Translations under genes and position numbers: made by a program
Notes under the pieces: model-generated
What the model was told of the DNA's origin: nothing
The model's database searches: none
The model's input: the letters and a program-made list of their open reading frames with translations, nothing else
NCBI GenBank assembly: GCA_034926635.1
Contig: JAYFQX010000002.1
Span: 1 to 13,740 of the forward strand
Source: Christensenella sp034926635
GTDB lineage: Bacteria; Bacillota; Clostridia; Christensenellales; Christensenellaceae
Direction: 5' to 3'
DNA length: 13,740 nucleotides
Shown: positions 6,322-13,636 of the stretch, one piece after another
Position numbering within the stretch: position 1 is the stretch's first letter
How the letters are laid out: each line of letters begins with the position of its first letter

Positions 6322-7452
6322 ATGGTTGTTTTGAAAAAGCAGGATCTTTTGGACGTGATCTGGGGAGCGACGCTGATGGGAGGCGGAGGCGGAGGATCTT
6401 CGCTGGACGGTCTTGCGCTTGTAAAGAATTTGGAAGAGAATAATAAAGGGGTAGATCTGGAGCTGAAGATGATCTCGGCAAGCGAGATGGAGGACGGAGC
6501 TTACGCGGCGGTAACCGCGGGAATGGGTGCACCTACCGTCATCAAAACCGTAAACTTCGGACCGTACGCGGCAAATTCCTTTGAAGCGCTGCGCGAAATG
6601 GTAGCCAAGATGGACGACCCGAAGGACGTCAAATATTGTATTCCGGTAGAATCGGGCGGTTTTAACACCTTTGTGCCCATGTTTATTTCTATCCTGAAAG
6701 GCTATCCGTTTGTAGACGCCGACGGGTGTGGGCGCGCGGTACCGGCACTCAATACGCTGCTGTTGCATATCAACGGGTGCGATACCTCTCCCCTCGCCAT
6801 GGCAAACGGCGCAAACGACAAGCTGACGATCGAGCTGTCGAACGCGCGCGACGCGGAATTGGCGGAGGAAGTGGGCAGGCATATCTGTATGGCGTTCGGC
6901 ATGCTTTCCGGGCTTTCCGGCTGGATCCTCTCCAAAAAAGAGATCTGCGAGAACATCCCGACGGGTGTCGTCTCGATGGAGCTGGAAATGGGGCGTATTT
7001 TGCGGGAGGCCGCCGAGAAGAAGGAAACGCTGAATGTATTCGAGCAACTTCGGAAAGCGGGCGTGGAGGCAAAAGAAATTTGCGTCGGCGAGATCGTCAA
7101 GACGGAAAACAAGCAGGCGGACGGCTTTGATTACGGCGTGGTGGAAGTCAAGGACGCTGCGTCAGATGTGGTATTCGTCATCTATTTCCAGAATGAAAAC
7201 CTGCTGGTTGCAGAACGAAAAAACGGCAAAGAAACGCCGCTGATGACGGTTCCGGACATCATTTGCATGTACGATATCGAGACGGGAATGCCGCTTACCA
7301 ACGCGGACGTAAAAGAGGGGCTTCAAATTGGTCTTGGCGCGATCAAGGTAAACGGGCTTTGGTGGAAGAACCCGGCGATGTTCGATATGTGGAGGCCGTT
7401 TTTGAAACGCGTTGGGTATACCGGCGAAAATATTCCTTTTGAAAAGCTGTAA
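6322..7452 (+). CDS. DUF917 family protein (S-methyl-thiohydantoin desulfurase / hydantoinase-associated)
   Basis: A 376-residue soluble protein of the DUF917 (COG3535) family. The N-terminal WGATLMGGGGGGSSLDGL, with six glycines at residues 20-25, is the family hallmark. FVDADGCGRAVPAL (about 133-146) and the C-terminal PDIICMYDIETGMPLT followed by GLGAIKV complete the two-domain layout. Proteins of this family occur beside hydantoin-utilisation genes. The Pfam domain has been renamed for S-methyl-thiohydantoin desulfurase, an activity linked to breakdown of thiohydantoin products of ergothioneine. Whether this protein desulfurates, opens a ring or does something else is not shown by sequence. 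It is the first gene of a four-gene operon with an NCS1 permease and a hydantoin-type racemase, which fits work on a hydantoin or thiohydantoin ring. Its length and start (AAAGGAG at ideal distance) look normal. Confidence 0.85.
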   Translation: MVVLKKQDLLDVIWGATLMGGGGGGSSLDGLALVKNLEENNKGVDLELKMISASEMEDGAYAAVTAGMGAPTVIKTVNFGPYAANSFEALREMVAKMDDPKDVKYCIPVESGGFNTFVPMFISILKGYPFVDADGCGRAVPALNTLLLHINGCDTSPLAMANGANDKLTIELSNARDAELAEEVGRHICMAFGMLSGLSGWILSKKEICENIPTGVVSMELEMGRILREAAEKKETLNVFEQLRKAGVEAKEICVGEIVKTENKQADGFDYGVVEVKDAASDVVFVIYFQNENLLVAERKNGKETPLMTVPDIICMYDIETGMPLTNADVKEGLQIGLGAIKVNGLWWKNPAMFDMWRPFLKRVGYTGENIPFEKL

Positions 7453-7549
7453 ATCGACTGTTTTGGTTGGAACATTATAAATAAAAACAGGGATGGGCGG
7501 GGGATGACCGCGTCTTTCATAAAGTCAATTGTTTGCTTTTGACCACAAC

Positions 7550-7574
7550 GCCGGCGGGGGTGATTCCGCCCGGC
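7550..7574 (+). other. GC-rich hairpin ahead of the permease gene
   Basis: GCCGGCGGG pairs with TCCGCCCGGC with one bulged base and a loop of about six bases. No T-tract follows, so it is not a classic terminator. It stands about 30 bases before the permease start in a 152-base gap inside the operon and may influence mRNA processing or permease expression. Confidence 0.4.
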
Positions 7575-7604
7575 TTGTCCCTGATATTAAAAGGAGGGGA
7601 AAAT

Positions 7605-8972
7605 ATGGCTATGGAAAAAAAGGCCATGGCGCCGATCGGAAAAAACGAGAGGCAGGGTTGGCCAAGTATCGCATTTATTTGGATTGGTATTGTTATTTGC
7701 GTCCCGGTGTTGATGGTAGGCGGCATGCTGGGGCAAGGACTGGATTTTGGTTCTCTCGTATGGGTCACGCTGATTGGCTGGGGCATCGTAGGCGCGGTTA
7801 TGTGTCTGACCGGAATTATGGGGTCCGACCTTGGGTTGCCTTCGGAAATGACTTCCACCAAAAGCTTTGGTAACACAGGTGCGAGGATCATCGTCGCCAT
7901 GCTGGGGGCGATCAGCGCAATCGGATGGTTTGCCATCCAGAGTTTTACCTGTGGAGCGGCGTTTGTATTGCTGTTGAAAAATTCGTTTGGAGTGGATTTT
8001 CCACTATGGCTCAGTATCATTATTTGGAGCGCGGTTATGGTCAGCAGCGCGATTTATGGAATTAAATTCTTGACGATCCTGAATTATGTCGCGGTCCCGG
8101 CGCTGATCGCGCTTTGCGTTTTTGTGCTGGTGACGATTCTGTCGTCCCCCGGCGCGGGAACGGAAGTGCTGAACTATACGCCGGCGCAGCCCATACCGTT
8201 TATTTCGGCGGTATCCACGATGATAGGCTGCCTTGCGGCGGGCATGGTCATATCGGCAGATTATTCCCGGTATGCCAAAAACAGAAGCGCGACGGTCAAG
8301 GCGACGGTCATCGGCGTGTTGCCTGCGGCGCTTATCATTTGCATTACGGGGGCGGTCGCGGCGATCGTTACGGGAAAAACCGATATCACGGAAGTATTCG
8401 CGAGTCTCGGCTTTCCTGTGCTTGCCATGATTGTACTGATTTTGGCGACATGGACTACCAACACCGGCAACGCGTACATCGCGGGACTTGGCATCATGAA
8501 AACCTTCAACATCAAGGATTCCAAGCGCCCGTTGATCACGCTGGTTCTTGGTATTATTGCGACAGTCGTGTCGCTGCTCCTGATTTCAGAAGGGGTCAGC
8601 GCAGGTATGACAACGTTCCTCGGGTTTATTTCTATCGCGGTTCCGCCGGTAGCGGGCGTGATGATCGCGGATTATTGGATTGTCGGTAGGGGGAAAGTCA
8701 AAAACTGGCACGTTGTAAAAGGCGTAAACTGGATCGGCGTACTTGCGTGGGCGATCCCGGTCGTTTACCTTTTTGCGGGCGGTCCGAATTTCCTGAATGC
8801 GGCGATTGACAGCGTGGTTATTTCCATGGTGGCGTATCTGCTGCTGTATCTGGCGTTTGGCAAAACCAAACTTGCGGGCGGCGGCGCAATCAGCATTAAT
8901 GACGTCGTAAACATGGACGCTATGGAAAGAGCGCAGGAAACAAAGATTGAGGATGAAGAGGGAATTTACTGA
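7605..8972 (+). CDS. NCS1-family permease (cytosine/hydantoin/allantoin type)
   Basis: Inner-membrane sodium- or proton-coupled importer of the NCS1 (codB/Mhp1) family, 455 residues with about 12 hydrophobic segments spread from residue 20 to 418. The N-terminal tail holds RQGWPSIAFIWIGIVICVP, typical of CodB-like members. GWFAIQ (107-112) in the third helix matches the substrate-stacking Trp/Gln region of Mhp1 and CodB. SADYSRYAKN (217-226) and TTNTGNAYIAGLG (284-296) are the conserved substrate and ion regions, the last resembling the TTND.N.YSAGLG segment of cytosine permease with changes, hinting at a substrate other than cytosine. The frame is open from 7533, but AAAGGAGGGG just before ATG 7605 decides the start. 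In this operon the expected cargo is the ring compound handled by the neighbouring enzymes; the sequence cannot name it. Confidence 0.9.
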   Translation: MAMEKKAMAPIGKNERQGWPSIAFIWIGIVICVPVLMVGGMLGQGLDFGSLVWVTLIGWGIVGAVMCLTGIMGSDLGLPSEMTSTKSFGNTGARIIVAMLGAISAIGWFAIQSFTCGAAFVLLLKNSFGVDFPLWLSIIIWSAVMVSSAIYGIKFLTILNYVAVPALIALCVFVLVTILSSPGAGTEVLNYTPAQPIPFISAVSTMIGCLAAGMVISADYSRYAKNRSATVKATVIGVLPAALIICITGAVAAIVTGKTDITEVFASLGFPVLAMIVLILATWTTNTGNAYIAGLGIMKTFNIKDSKRPLITLVLGIIATVVSLLLISEGVSAGMTTFLGFISIAVPPVAGVMIADYWIVGRGKVKNWHVVKGVNWIGVLAWAIPVVYLFAGGPNFLNAAIDSVVISMVAYLLLYLAFGKTKLAGGGAISINDVVNMDAMERAQETKIEDEEGIY

Positions 8973-8986
8973 AAGGAGTGAAAAAG

Positions 8987-9943
8987 ATGGAATGCAATGA
9001 AAATATTGTACGTGCGGCAAAAAGCCTGATTAAAGATTGTCTTGGCGCAAAAAAAGACGAAACCATATTGGTCGCGACCGACGATGGGAAAATCGACATT
9101 GCCTATTGCTTTGCGAAGGCGGGCAGGGAGCTCGGGATCGAGACGGTGTTGGTGGACTCTCACGCGCAGGCAAAGGGCGAACCGTCGAAGATGGTAGCCG
9201 ACGCCATGCTCGAAGCGGACGTAGAGTTTTTAATCACAACAATGTCGTATTCGCATACCAATGCGCGGATCGCCGCCAACAAAAAAGGGGCCAGGGTTGC
9301 TTCGATGCCCATGATGACGATGGAACTGGCGGATAATTATCTGGACGGAGATTATAAATTCATCCAGACCGTAACGAAAAAGCTGGCTGACATGATCGAT
9401 AAAACGAAGGTCGTGCGGGTCGTGACGGAGGCCGGAACCGATTTGACGTTTAAGCTGGGCGGCCGAAAATGCGAGATCGATGACGGCAATCTGACGCAGC
9501 CTGGCTGCATCGGTAACCTCCCGGCAGGAGAGGCCTACATTGCCCCGGTGGAAACCACGGGTGACGGCGTGCTGGTGATCGACGGGGTGATCGCCTACCT
9601 TGGGCAGGTGAAGGATTCAGTGAAGCTAACGCTGGAGGGCGGCAGAATACGTGAGATCGAAGGCGGAGTATCCGCGCAGGAGCTGAGGGATTTCTTAAAG
9701 GACAAGGATTCCGAAGCAACGGGTATCGCGGAGTTTGGGATCGGAACGAACCCAAAAGCCAAGCTAATTGGCAGTCCGCTTTTGGACGAGAAGGTGTGGG
9801 GAACTATTCATATCGCTTTTGGAACCAACAAATCCATGGGCGGTGAGAGGGAATCCAACATTCATTACGACTGCATCATTAACGAACCGACCGTGTATCT
9901 GGACGGCGTAAAGATACTGGACAAGGGCGAACATATTTATTGA
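8987..9943 (+). CDS. M29 aminopeptidase T / NicX-like metalloenzyme
   Basis: A cytosolic protein of 318 residues related to the thermophilic M29 aminopeptidases (AmpS, aminopeptidase T) and to the 2,5-dihydroxypyridine 5,6-dioxygenase NicX. The C-terminal metal-site landmarks are present: NLPAGEAYIAP (Glu182), IAEFGIGTNP (Glu249), GTIHIAFGTN (His275) and NIHYDCII (His293). At 318 residues it is shorter than the classic peptidases (about 410), as in the NicX-like branch, which suggests a small-molecule ring or amide substrate rather than peptides. The start is ATG 8987, with AAAGGAG 8 bases upstream; the in-frame GTG at 8978 overlaps that site and is rejected. It follows the permease stop by 14 bases, so the genes are co-transcribed. 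With DUF917 it is the best candidate for the missing ring-opening or amide-cleaving step, which is inference. Confidence 0.82.
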   Translation: MECNENIVRAAKSLIKDCLGAKKDETILVATDDGKIDIAYCFAKAGRELGIETVLVDSHAQAKGEPSKMVADAMLEADVEFLITTMSYSHTNARIAANKKGARVASMPMMTMELADNYLDGDYKFIQTVTKKLADMIDKTKVVRVVTEAGTDLTFKLGGRKCEIDDGNLTQPGCIGNLPAGEAYIAPVETTGDGVLVIDGVIAYLGQVKDSVKLTLEGGRIREIEGGVSAQELRDFLKDKDSEATGIAEFGIGTNPKAKLIGSPLLDEKVWGTIHIAFGTNKSMGGERESNIHYDCIINEPTVYLDGVKILDKGEHIY

Positions 9944-9963
9944 AAGCCGGAGGAATGTAAAGC

Positions 9964-10674
9964 ATGAAATATTTAAATTTGATTCCGGTTCCAAATCAGG
10001 AGCTGGCAAAGGAAATCAGCGGCGCGATGAAGGGGGCGGAAAGCCTTGGCACAACGCTGGATATGGCGGTTGTGGATTACGGTCCCGCTTCTATCGAGGG
10101 GGAGTACGACGAAGCGTTGGCCTCCGCCGCGATCCTCGATACGTGCGCGAAGGCGGGGCAATACGACGGTGTGTTTATCAACTGCTTTGGGGACCCCGGT
10201 GTACGTGCGGCACGGGAGTTCTTAGGAGTACCTGTGTTCGGCGGGTTTGAACCCCCGATTTTGCTGGCGCTTGGACTCGCGGATAAGATCGGGGTGGTGA
10301 CTGTGTTAAAACACGTAGTGCCCATGATCAAGGGAAACATCAAAAAGGCCGGGTGGGAAGACAGGGTGCCTTCCGTCCGCGTGGTCAATATCCCGGTGTT
10401 GGATTTGGACAAAGCCGATAGCCTGATCGACGCGATCGCAGAAGAAGCGAAAAACGCGATAGAGCAGGACGGGGTAGAAGCGATCGTATTGGGCTGTACG
10501 GGTATGGCGGGAGCGACCGATAAGGTGCACGCATATCTGTCGGATGCAGGGTACGATGTTCCCGTTGTCGACCCGACGCTCGCGGCCGTAAAACTGCTGG
10601 AGGTTTATGGGGCGCTTGGCTTAAAGCCGAGCAGGCTGACCTATATGCCGATCAGGGAAAAAGAAAGAAAGTAA
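9964..10674 (+). CDS. Asp/Glu/hydantoin racemase family
   Basis: Cofactor-independent racemase of 236 residues that would interconvert D and L forms of a hydantoin or amino acid. Two catalytic cysteines are visible in their usual settings: Cys74 in INCFGDPG and Cys178 in VLGCTGMAG, matching the pair that acts as base and acid in hydantoin racemase (HyuE). GFEPPILLAL (about 94-103) and the VVDPTLAAVKL end are also typical of this family. The start is supported by GGAGGAATGTAAAGC ahead of ATG 9964. It is the last gene of the DUF917-permease-M29 operon, 20 bases after the previous stop, and is followed by a terminator. This gene is the strongest contextual hint that the pathway handles a racemising hydantoin-like ring. 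Allantoin- or aspartate-specific racemases share the fold and cannot be excluded. Confidence 0.88.
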   Translation: MKYLNLIPVPNQELAKEISGAMKGAESLGTTLDMAVVDYGPASIEGEYDEALASAAILDTCAKAGQYDGVFINCFGDPGVRAAREFLGVPVFGGFEPPILLALGLADKIGVVTVLKHVVPMIKGNIKKAGWEDRVPSVRVVNIPVLDLDKADSLIDAIAEEAKNAIEQDGVEAIVLGCTGMAGATDKVHAYLSDAGYDVPVVDPTLAAVKLLEVYGALGLKPSRLTYMPIREKERK

Positions 10675-10703
10675 CGGCCCGGGGGTTCCGCAAACTCATC
10701 TGT

Positions 10704-10747
10704 AGAGTCGGAGTCGTCTTTGTGGGCGGTTCCGGCTCTCTTTTTTA
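10704..10747 (+). terminator. Rho-independent terminator of the DUF917-racemase operon
   Basis: AGAGTCGGAGTCGTC pairs along its length (with several G-U pairs) with GGCGGTTCCGGCTCT around a TTTGTG loop, followed by CTTTTTTAT. It begins 30 bases after the racemase stop. Its T-tract ends only 13 bases before the next gene's ATG. Confidence 0.88.
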
Positions 10748-10759
10748 TGGGAAAATACG

Positions 10760-11938
10760 ATGAATGAAAAAAGTTCCGGCGCACACGCAAATCGAATCAG
10801 GATTGGGGAGGTCCCGGCGATTTTGGAGCAGGTATCCCGGATGGAGCAGGAAGAAAGAACGCTCCCGGGGCTGTTGCGGCTGTTATCAGAACGCCTACGG
10901 TGTTCTTTGCTGCTGGAAGAAACAGGCAGACACAGAATACTTGCAACGTGGCCGCCCGAAGCCACGGAAACGGCTGGGAATAAAGCGAAAGCAGGCGACG
11001 CTGTGAGCGCGGACACTGTACTGGCGTTACGGGAGAAGCGATATCGCCTGCGCCTTACGACAGCCGCTGACAGACGGATGGATGAAGCGGAACTGAGCGC
11101 TGCGTTGGAGATTGTGCGGCTGTATATTCTGATCTGGGATCAGGCGTGCATGGAGGAAGACCAGGAGGCGCTTGTTCGCGCAATCATAAAAAACGACAGG
11201 GTGAGGCTGTTGGAAGCAGGAAGAAAGCTGGGGTTTGATTTCAGAAAGCCGAAAGATTTGTGGATTCTACGTATGGATCGTCAGGAGGAAGAAAACCTCT
11301 TAATGTGTAGCGAAACACAGTGGATGGCATTGCTGCAAAACACGCTGGATTTTTTCCGCGAGTCGCCCCGAATGGCGCTGGCAGCGCGTTACGACCGTTC
11401 CATATTGGTGTTTGCGGACAGCATGCCCTACGCGGAGCTGGAAGAAGGTCTGGAGGAAGAATGGATCAAACGCCTTGACGAAGGGGCGCGCCTGTATACC
11501 TTTCGGGGGATCGCCTCCCCGGCGGAAGTGCGCAAGGCCTCCTGGATGGTCTGCCAATATGAAACGATTTTGGAAAAAATTTATCGCGAACGAATCGTTT
11601 TTTCGGGGTACGACCTGCATTTTGCCGAAATTTGTAAAATGGTTTTGGAAAATGGCGGGGATAAGGCCGGCGGCTCGGATAGTTTGGTTGCGTGTCTGCG
11701 GGAAGAAGAAGGGGGAGAGCTTCTGCGGACGCTAGAAACCTATTACCTCGACGCAGAGGGAAATTCGCAAAAGACGGGCGAGATATTGTTTATGCACAAT
11801 AATACGGTAAAATATCGGCTGCACAAAATCCGCCAGAAACTGGGGGTGGACATCACGAAAATGCCAACAAATTATAATATTTACCTTGCGCTGGCTTTGG
11901 AACGACTTGCAAAAGTGCTGAACGAAAAAAAGTTTTAG
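10760..11938 (+). CDS. PucR/CdaR-type transcriptional regulator
   Basis: A 392-residue regulator. The first 130 residues (SSGAHANRIRIGEVPAILEQ, then LLRLLSERLRCSLLLEETG) resemble the GAF-like sensor region of such proteins but are not certain. The middle (about 135-300, from ALVRAIIKNDRVRLLEAGRK on) fits the CdaR GGDEF-like domain. The C-terminus (about 330-380) is a PucR-type helix-turn-helix: EGNSQKTGEILFMHNNTVKY and RLHKIRQKLGVDI. Such proteins activate catabolic genes in response to pathway compounds. The start is the weak point: ATG 10760 has no ribosome binding site and lies 13 bases after the terminator T-tract, so translation may be poor, the transcript nearly leaderless, or the start internal (for example ATG 10841). 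It is the second PucR-type gene flanking the operon and also lies just ahead of the ACT-buk operon, so it may control either. Confidence 0.85.
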   Translation: MNEKSSGAHANRIRIGEVPAILEQVSRMEQEERTLPGLLRLLSERLRCSLLLEETGRHRILATWPPEATETAGNKAKAGDAVSADTVLALREKRYRLRLTTAADRRMDEAELSAALEIVRLYILIWDQACMEEDQEALVRAIIKNDRVRLLEAGRKLGFDFRKPKDLWILRMDRQEEENLLMCSETQWMALLQNTLDFFRESPRMALAARYDRSILVFADSMPYAELEEGLEEEWIKRLDEGARLYTFRGIASPAEVRKASWMVCQYETILEKIYRERIVFSGYDLHFAEICKMVLENGGDKAGGSDSLVACLREEEGGELLRTLETYYLDAEGNSQKTGEILFMHNNTVKYRLHKIRQKLGVDITKMPTNYNIYLALALERLAKVLNEKKF

Positions 11939-11986
11939 CGGCGGCGTTTAAAAAGTAGCTTGAATTTTGTCGGGGGAAACAATGAA

Positions 11987-12015
11987 ATGACGCGGCTGGG
12001 AGAGTAGGATAAAAT
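11987..12015 (+). promoter_or_regulatory. Candidate promoter of the ACT-buk operon
   Basis: ATGACG (11987-11992) and TAAAAT (12010-12015) are 17 bases apart, matching 4 of 6 and 5 of 6 consensus positions. It would start transcription near 12022, some 45 bases before the ACT gene. In that leader GGTCTCCT (12025-12032) could pair with part of the AGGAGGAAACC ribosome binding site. Confidence 0.5.
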
Positions 12016-12067
12016 CAATTCATAGGTCTCCTTAGGACGTATGCCGCCATATTATCAGGAGGAAACC

Positions 12068-12523
12068 ATGATCACAATTTTCAAAATAAAAGTGTATAAC
12101 GTACCGGGTGTTCTCGATAGAATCGCGGGTCTTTTCCGGCATTACGGCTGGAACATAGACAATCTGAGTGCTGGAGAGGTGGAACGCGGCGTTACGCAAA
12201 TCAAGATAATTTATCGTAGCCGGTATGTGGACGAAAACCTGCTGCACGACAAAATCGCTCGGATGGATTATGTGCAAAGCTGGGAAATTTGCAGACAGGA
12301 AACGCATATCATGCGGGAAACGGTTGTTTTGCGGATCAAAGAAGAATTATGCGACCCGGCGCTGCTCGGAAAAGGGAAGGTGCTCTACCGCGACGGCGAC
12401 ATGCTGCTTGTGGAGTGTACGGATACGCCGTGGAAGATTGAGGAGCTGCTTGCGTCGGTGGAATATGTGTCCTGCGACCGTTCCGGAGTCATAGGGATTT
12501 TTAAAACGGAGGAAGCGTTATGA
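12068..12523 (+). CDS. Orphan acetolactate synthase small-subunit-like ACT protein
   Basis: A 151-residue protein with an N-terminal ACT domain (ITIFKIKVYNVPGVLDRIAG, then LFRHYGWNIDNLSAGEVE) like that of IlvH/IlvN, the valine-sensing subunit of acetohydroxyacid synthase. A shortened ALS small-subunit C-terminal domain follows (about 78-150, RETVVLRIKEE ... DMLLVECTDTPWKIEELL ... CDRSGVIGIF). No large subunit gene is near. The frame is open from 12041, but AGGAGGAAACC places the start at ATG 12068. The stop TGA overlaps the buk ATG (ATGA), a mark of translational coupling. Its position with butyrate kinase and a 2-oxoacid:ferredoxin oxidoreductase subunit suggests sensing of a branched-chain amino acid or oxoacid and perhaps binding to one of these enzymes. 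Homology is clear; the partner is unknown. Confidence 0.8.
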   Translation: MITIFKIKVYNVPGVLDRIAGLFRHYGWNIDNLSAGEVERGVTQIKIIYRSRYVDENLLHDKIARMDYVQSWEICRQETHIMRETVVLRIKEELCDPALLGKGKVLYRDGDMLLVECTDTPWKIEELLASVEYVSCDRSGVIGIFKTEEAL

Positions 12524-13599
12524 TAAGCCAGCATTTTTTGATCCTCGTGATCAATCCGGGATCGACTTCTACCAAAATAGCGGTGTTTGAGGACGATCAT
12601 CCCAAAATGGAGAAAACGATACGGCATACGGGCAATGATTTTGCCGGGTGCGCGTCAATTTTTGATCAAAAGCCCATTCGGATCGAGTATATTGACAAAG
12701 TGCTGGCGGAGACGGATATCGATCTTGGAAAATTGGACGCCGTGGTAGGGCGTGGCGGGCTGGTGAGGCCGATCGATTCCGGCACATATCTGGTAAACGA
12801 TAAGATGATGGCGGATTTGATCGACAGCGCGGCGATGATCCACGCTTCCTCGCTTGGCGGGTTGATCGCGGCGGATATCGGAAAGCAATACGATGTTCCG
12901 GCATATGTGGTCGATCCCGTCGTTGTGGATGAGATGGAGACCTACGCCCGTCTGTCGGGGTTTCCCGGCGTAGAACGAAGATCGGCTTTTCATGCCCTGA
13001 ATACCAAGGCGGTTGCGCGGCGCTGCGCCACGGATATGGGGATTAATTATGAAGACGGAAGGTTTGTGGTTGCGCACATGGGGGGCGGTATCTCGGTAGG
13101 AGCACACCGTTACGGGCGTGTGATCGACGTCAACGACGCGATTTCCGGCGAAGGATCGTTTTCCCCGGAACGCTGCGGCGCGGTGCCGCTGGAGCCGGTT
13201 ATCGAAATGTGCTACAGCGGTAGGGCGACGCGCGAGGATATGCTGGGAATGGTCAGCAAGCACGGCGGGATGATCGCTTATCTTGGCACGAACGACCTGA
13301 TCAAAGTAGAAAAAATGATCCGGGAGGGTGACGAATATGCGGCGCTTGTGGTAGATTCCATGGCGTATCAGGTTTCCAAGGAAATCGGGGCCATGGTCGC
13401 CGCACTGGAGGGACGAGTGGACGCGATCATTCTCACAGGGGGGCTCGCCTATTCCATTCGGTTTACCGGCGTGATCAAGCAGCGCGTAGACAGAATTGCC
13501 AAGGTGATTACTTATCCCGGGGAAAACGAGATGGACGCTCTGGCACAGGGTGCGCTGCGCGTACTGCGAAAAGAGCAGCTTATTTCCGAATACAGATAG
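12520..13599 (+). CDS. buk: Butyrate kinase
   Basis: Cytosolic acetokinase-family enzyme that transfers phosphate from butyryl (or isobutyryl/branched acyl) phosphate to ADP, giving acid and ATP. The 359 residues equal the family length. Landmarks: the phosphate motif INPGSTSTK (11-19), VVGRGGLVRPIDSGTY, HALNTKAVARR, AHMGGGISVGAHRYGRVID, GEGSFSPERCGAVPL, and ILTGGLAYS near the end. ATG 12520 overlaps the stop of the ACT gene, and GGAGG lies 7 bases upstream inside that gene. Its natural partner ptb is at the far left of the window on the opposite strand. The gene downstream begins a 2-oxoacid:ferredoxin oxidoreductase operon, the usual source of the acyl-CoA. The sequence does not distinguish butyrate from branched-chain substrates, but the ACT and ferredoxin neighbours favour branched-chain oxoacids. 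Confidence 0.93.
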   Translation: MISQHFLILVINPGSTSTKIAVFEDDHPKMEKTIRHTGNDFAGCASIFDQKPIRIEYIDKVLAETDIDLGKLDAVVGRGGLVRPIDSGTYLVNDKMMADLIDSAAMIHASSLGGLIAADIGKQYDVPAYVVDPVVVDEMETYARLSGFPGVERRSAFHALNTKAVARRCATDMGINYEDGRFVVAHMGGGISVGAHRYGRVIDVNDAISGEGSFSPERCGAVPLEPVIEMCYSGRATREDMLGMVSKHGGMIAYLGTNDLIKVEKMIREGDEYAALVVDSMAYQVSKEIGAMVAALEGRVDAIILTGGLAYSIRFTGVIKQRVDRIAKVITYPGENEMDALAQGALRVLRKEQLISEYR

Positions 13600-13636
13600 A
13601 GAATATGAAAAATTGAGAAAGAAAAGAGGAGAAGAA

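Noticed and set aside
6271..7047. Long minus-strand open frame inside the DUF917 gene
   Set aside because: It is an antisense shadow in GC-rich coding DNA with low-complexity basic composition and no ribosome binding site.
7533..7604. 24-codon N-terminal extension of the permease
   Set aside because: It begins at TTG without a ribosome binding site and covers the GC hairpin, while AAAGGAGGGG directly precedes ATG 7605.
11975..12067. Possible T-box leader upstream of the ACT-buk operon (GACGCGG...GAGAGTAGG resembles stem I starts)
   Set aside because: The leader is far too short and there is no AGGGTGGNACCGCG antiterminator motif or following terminator.
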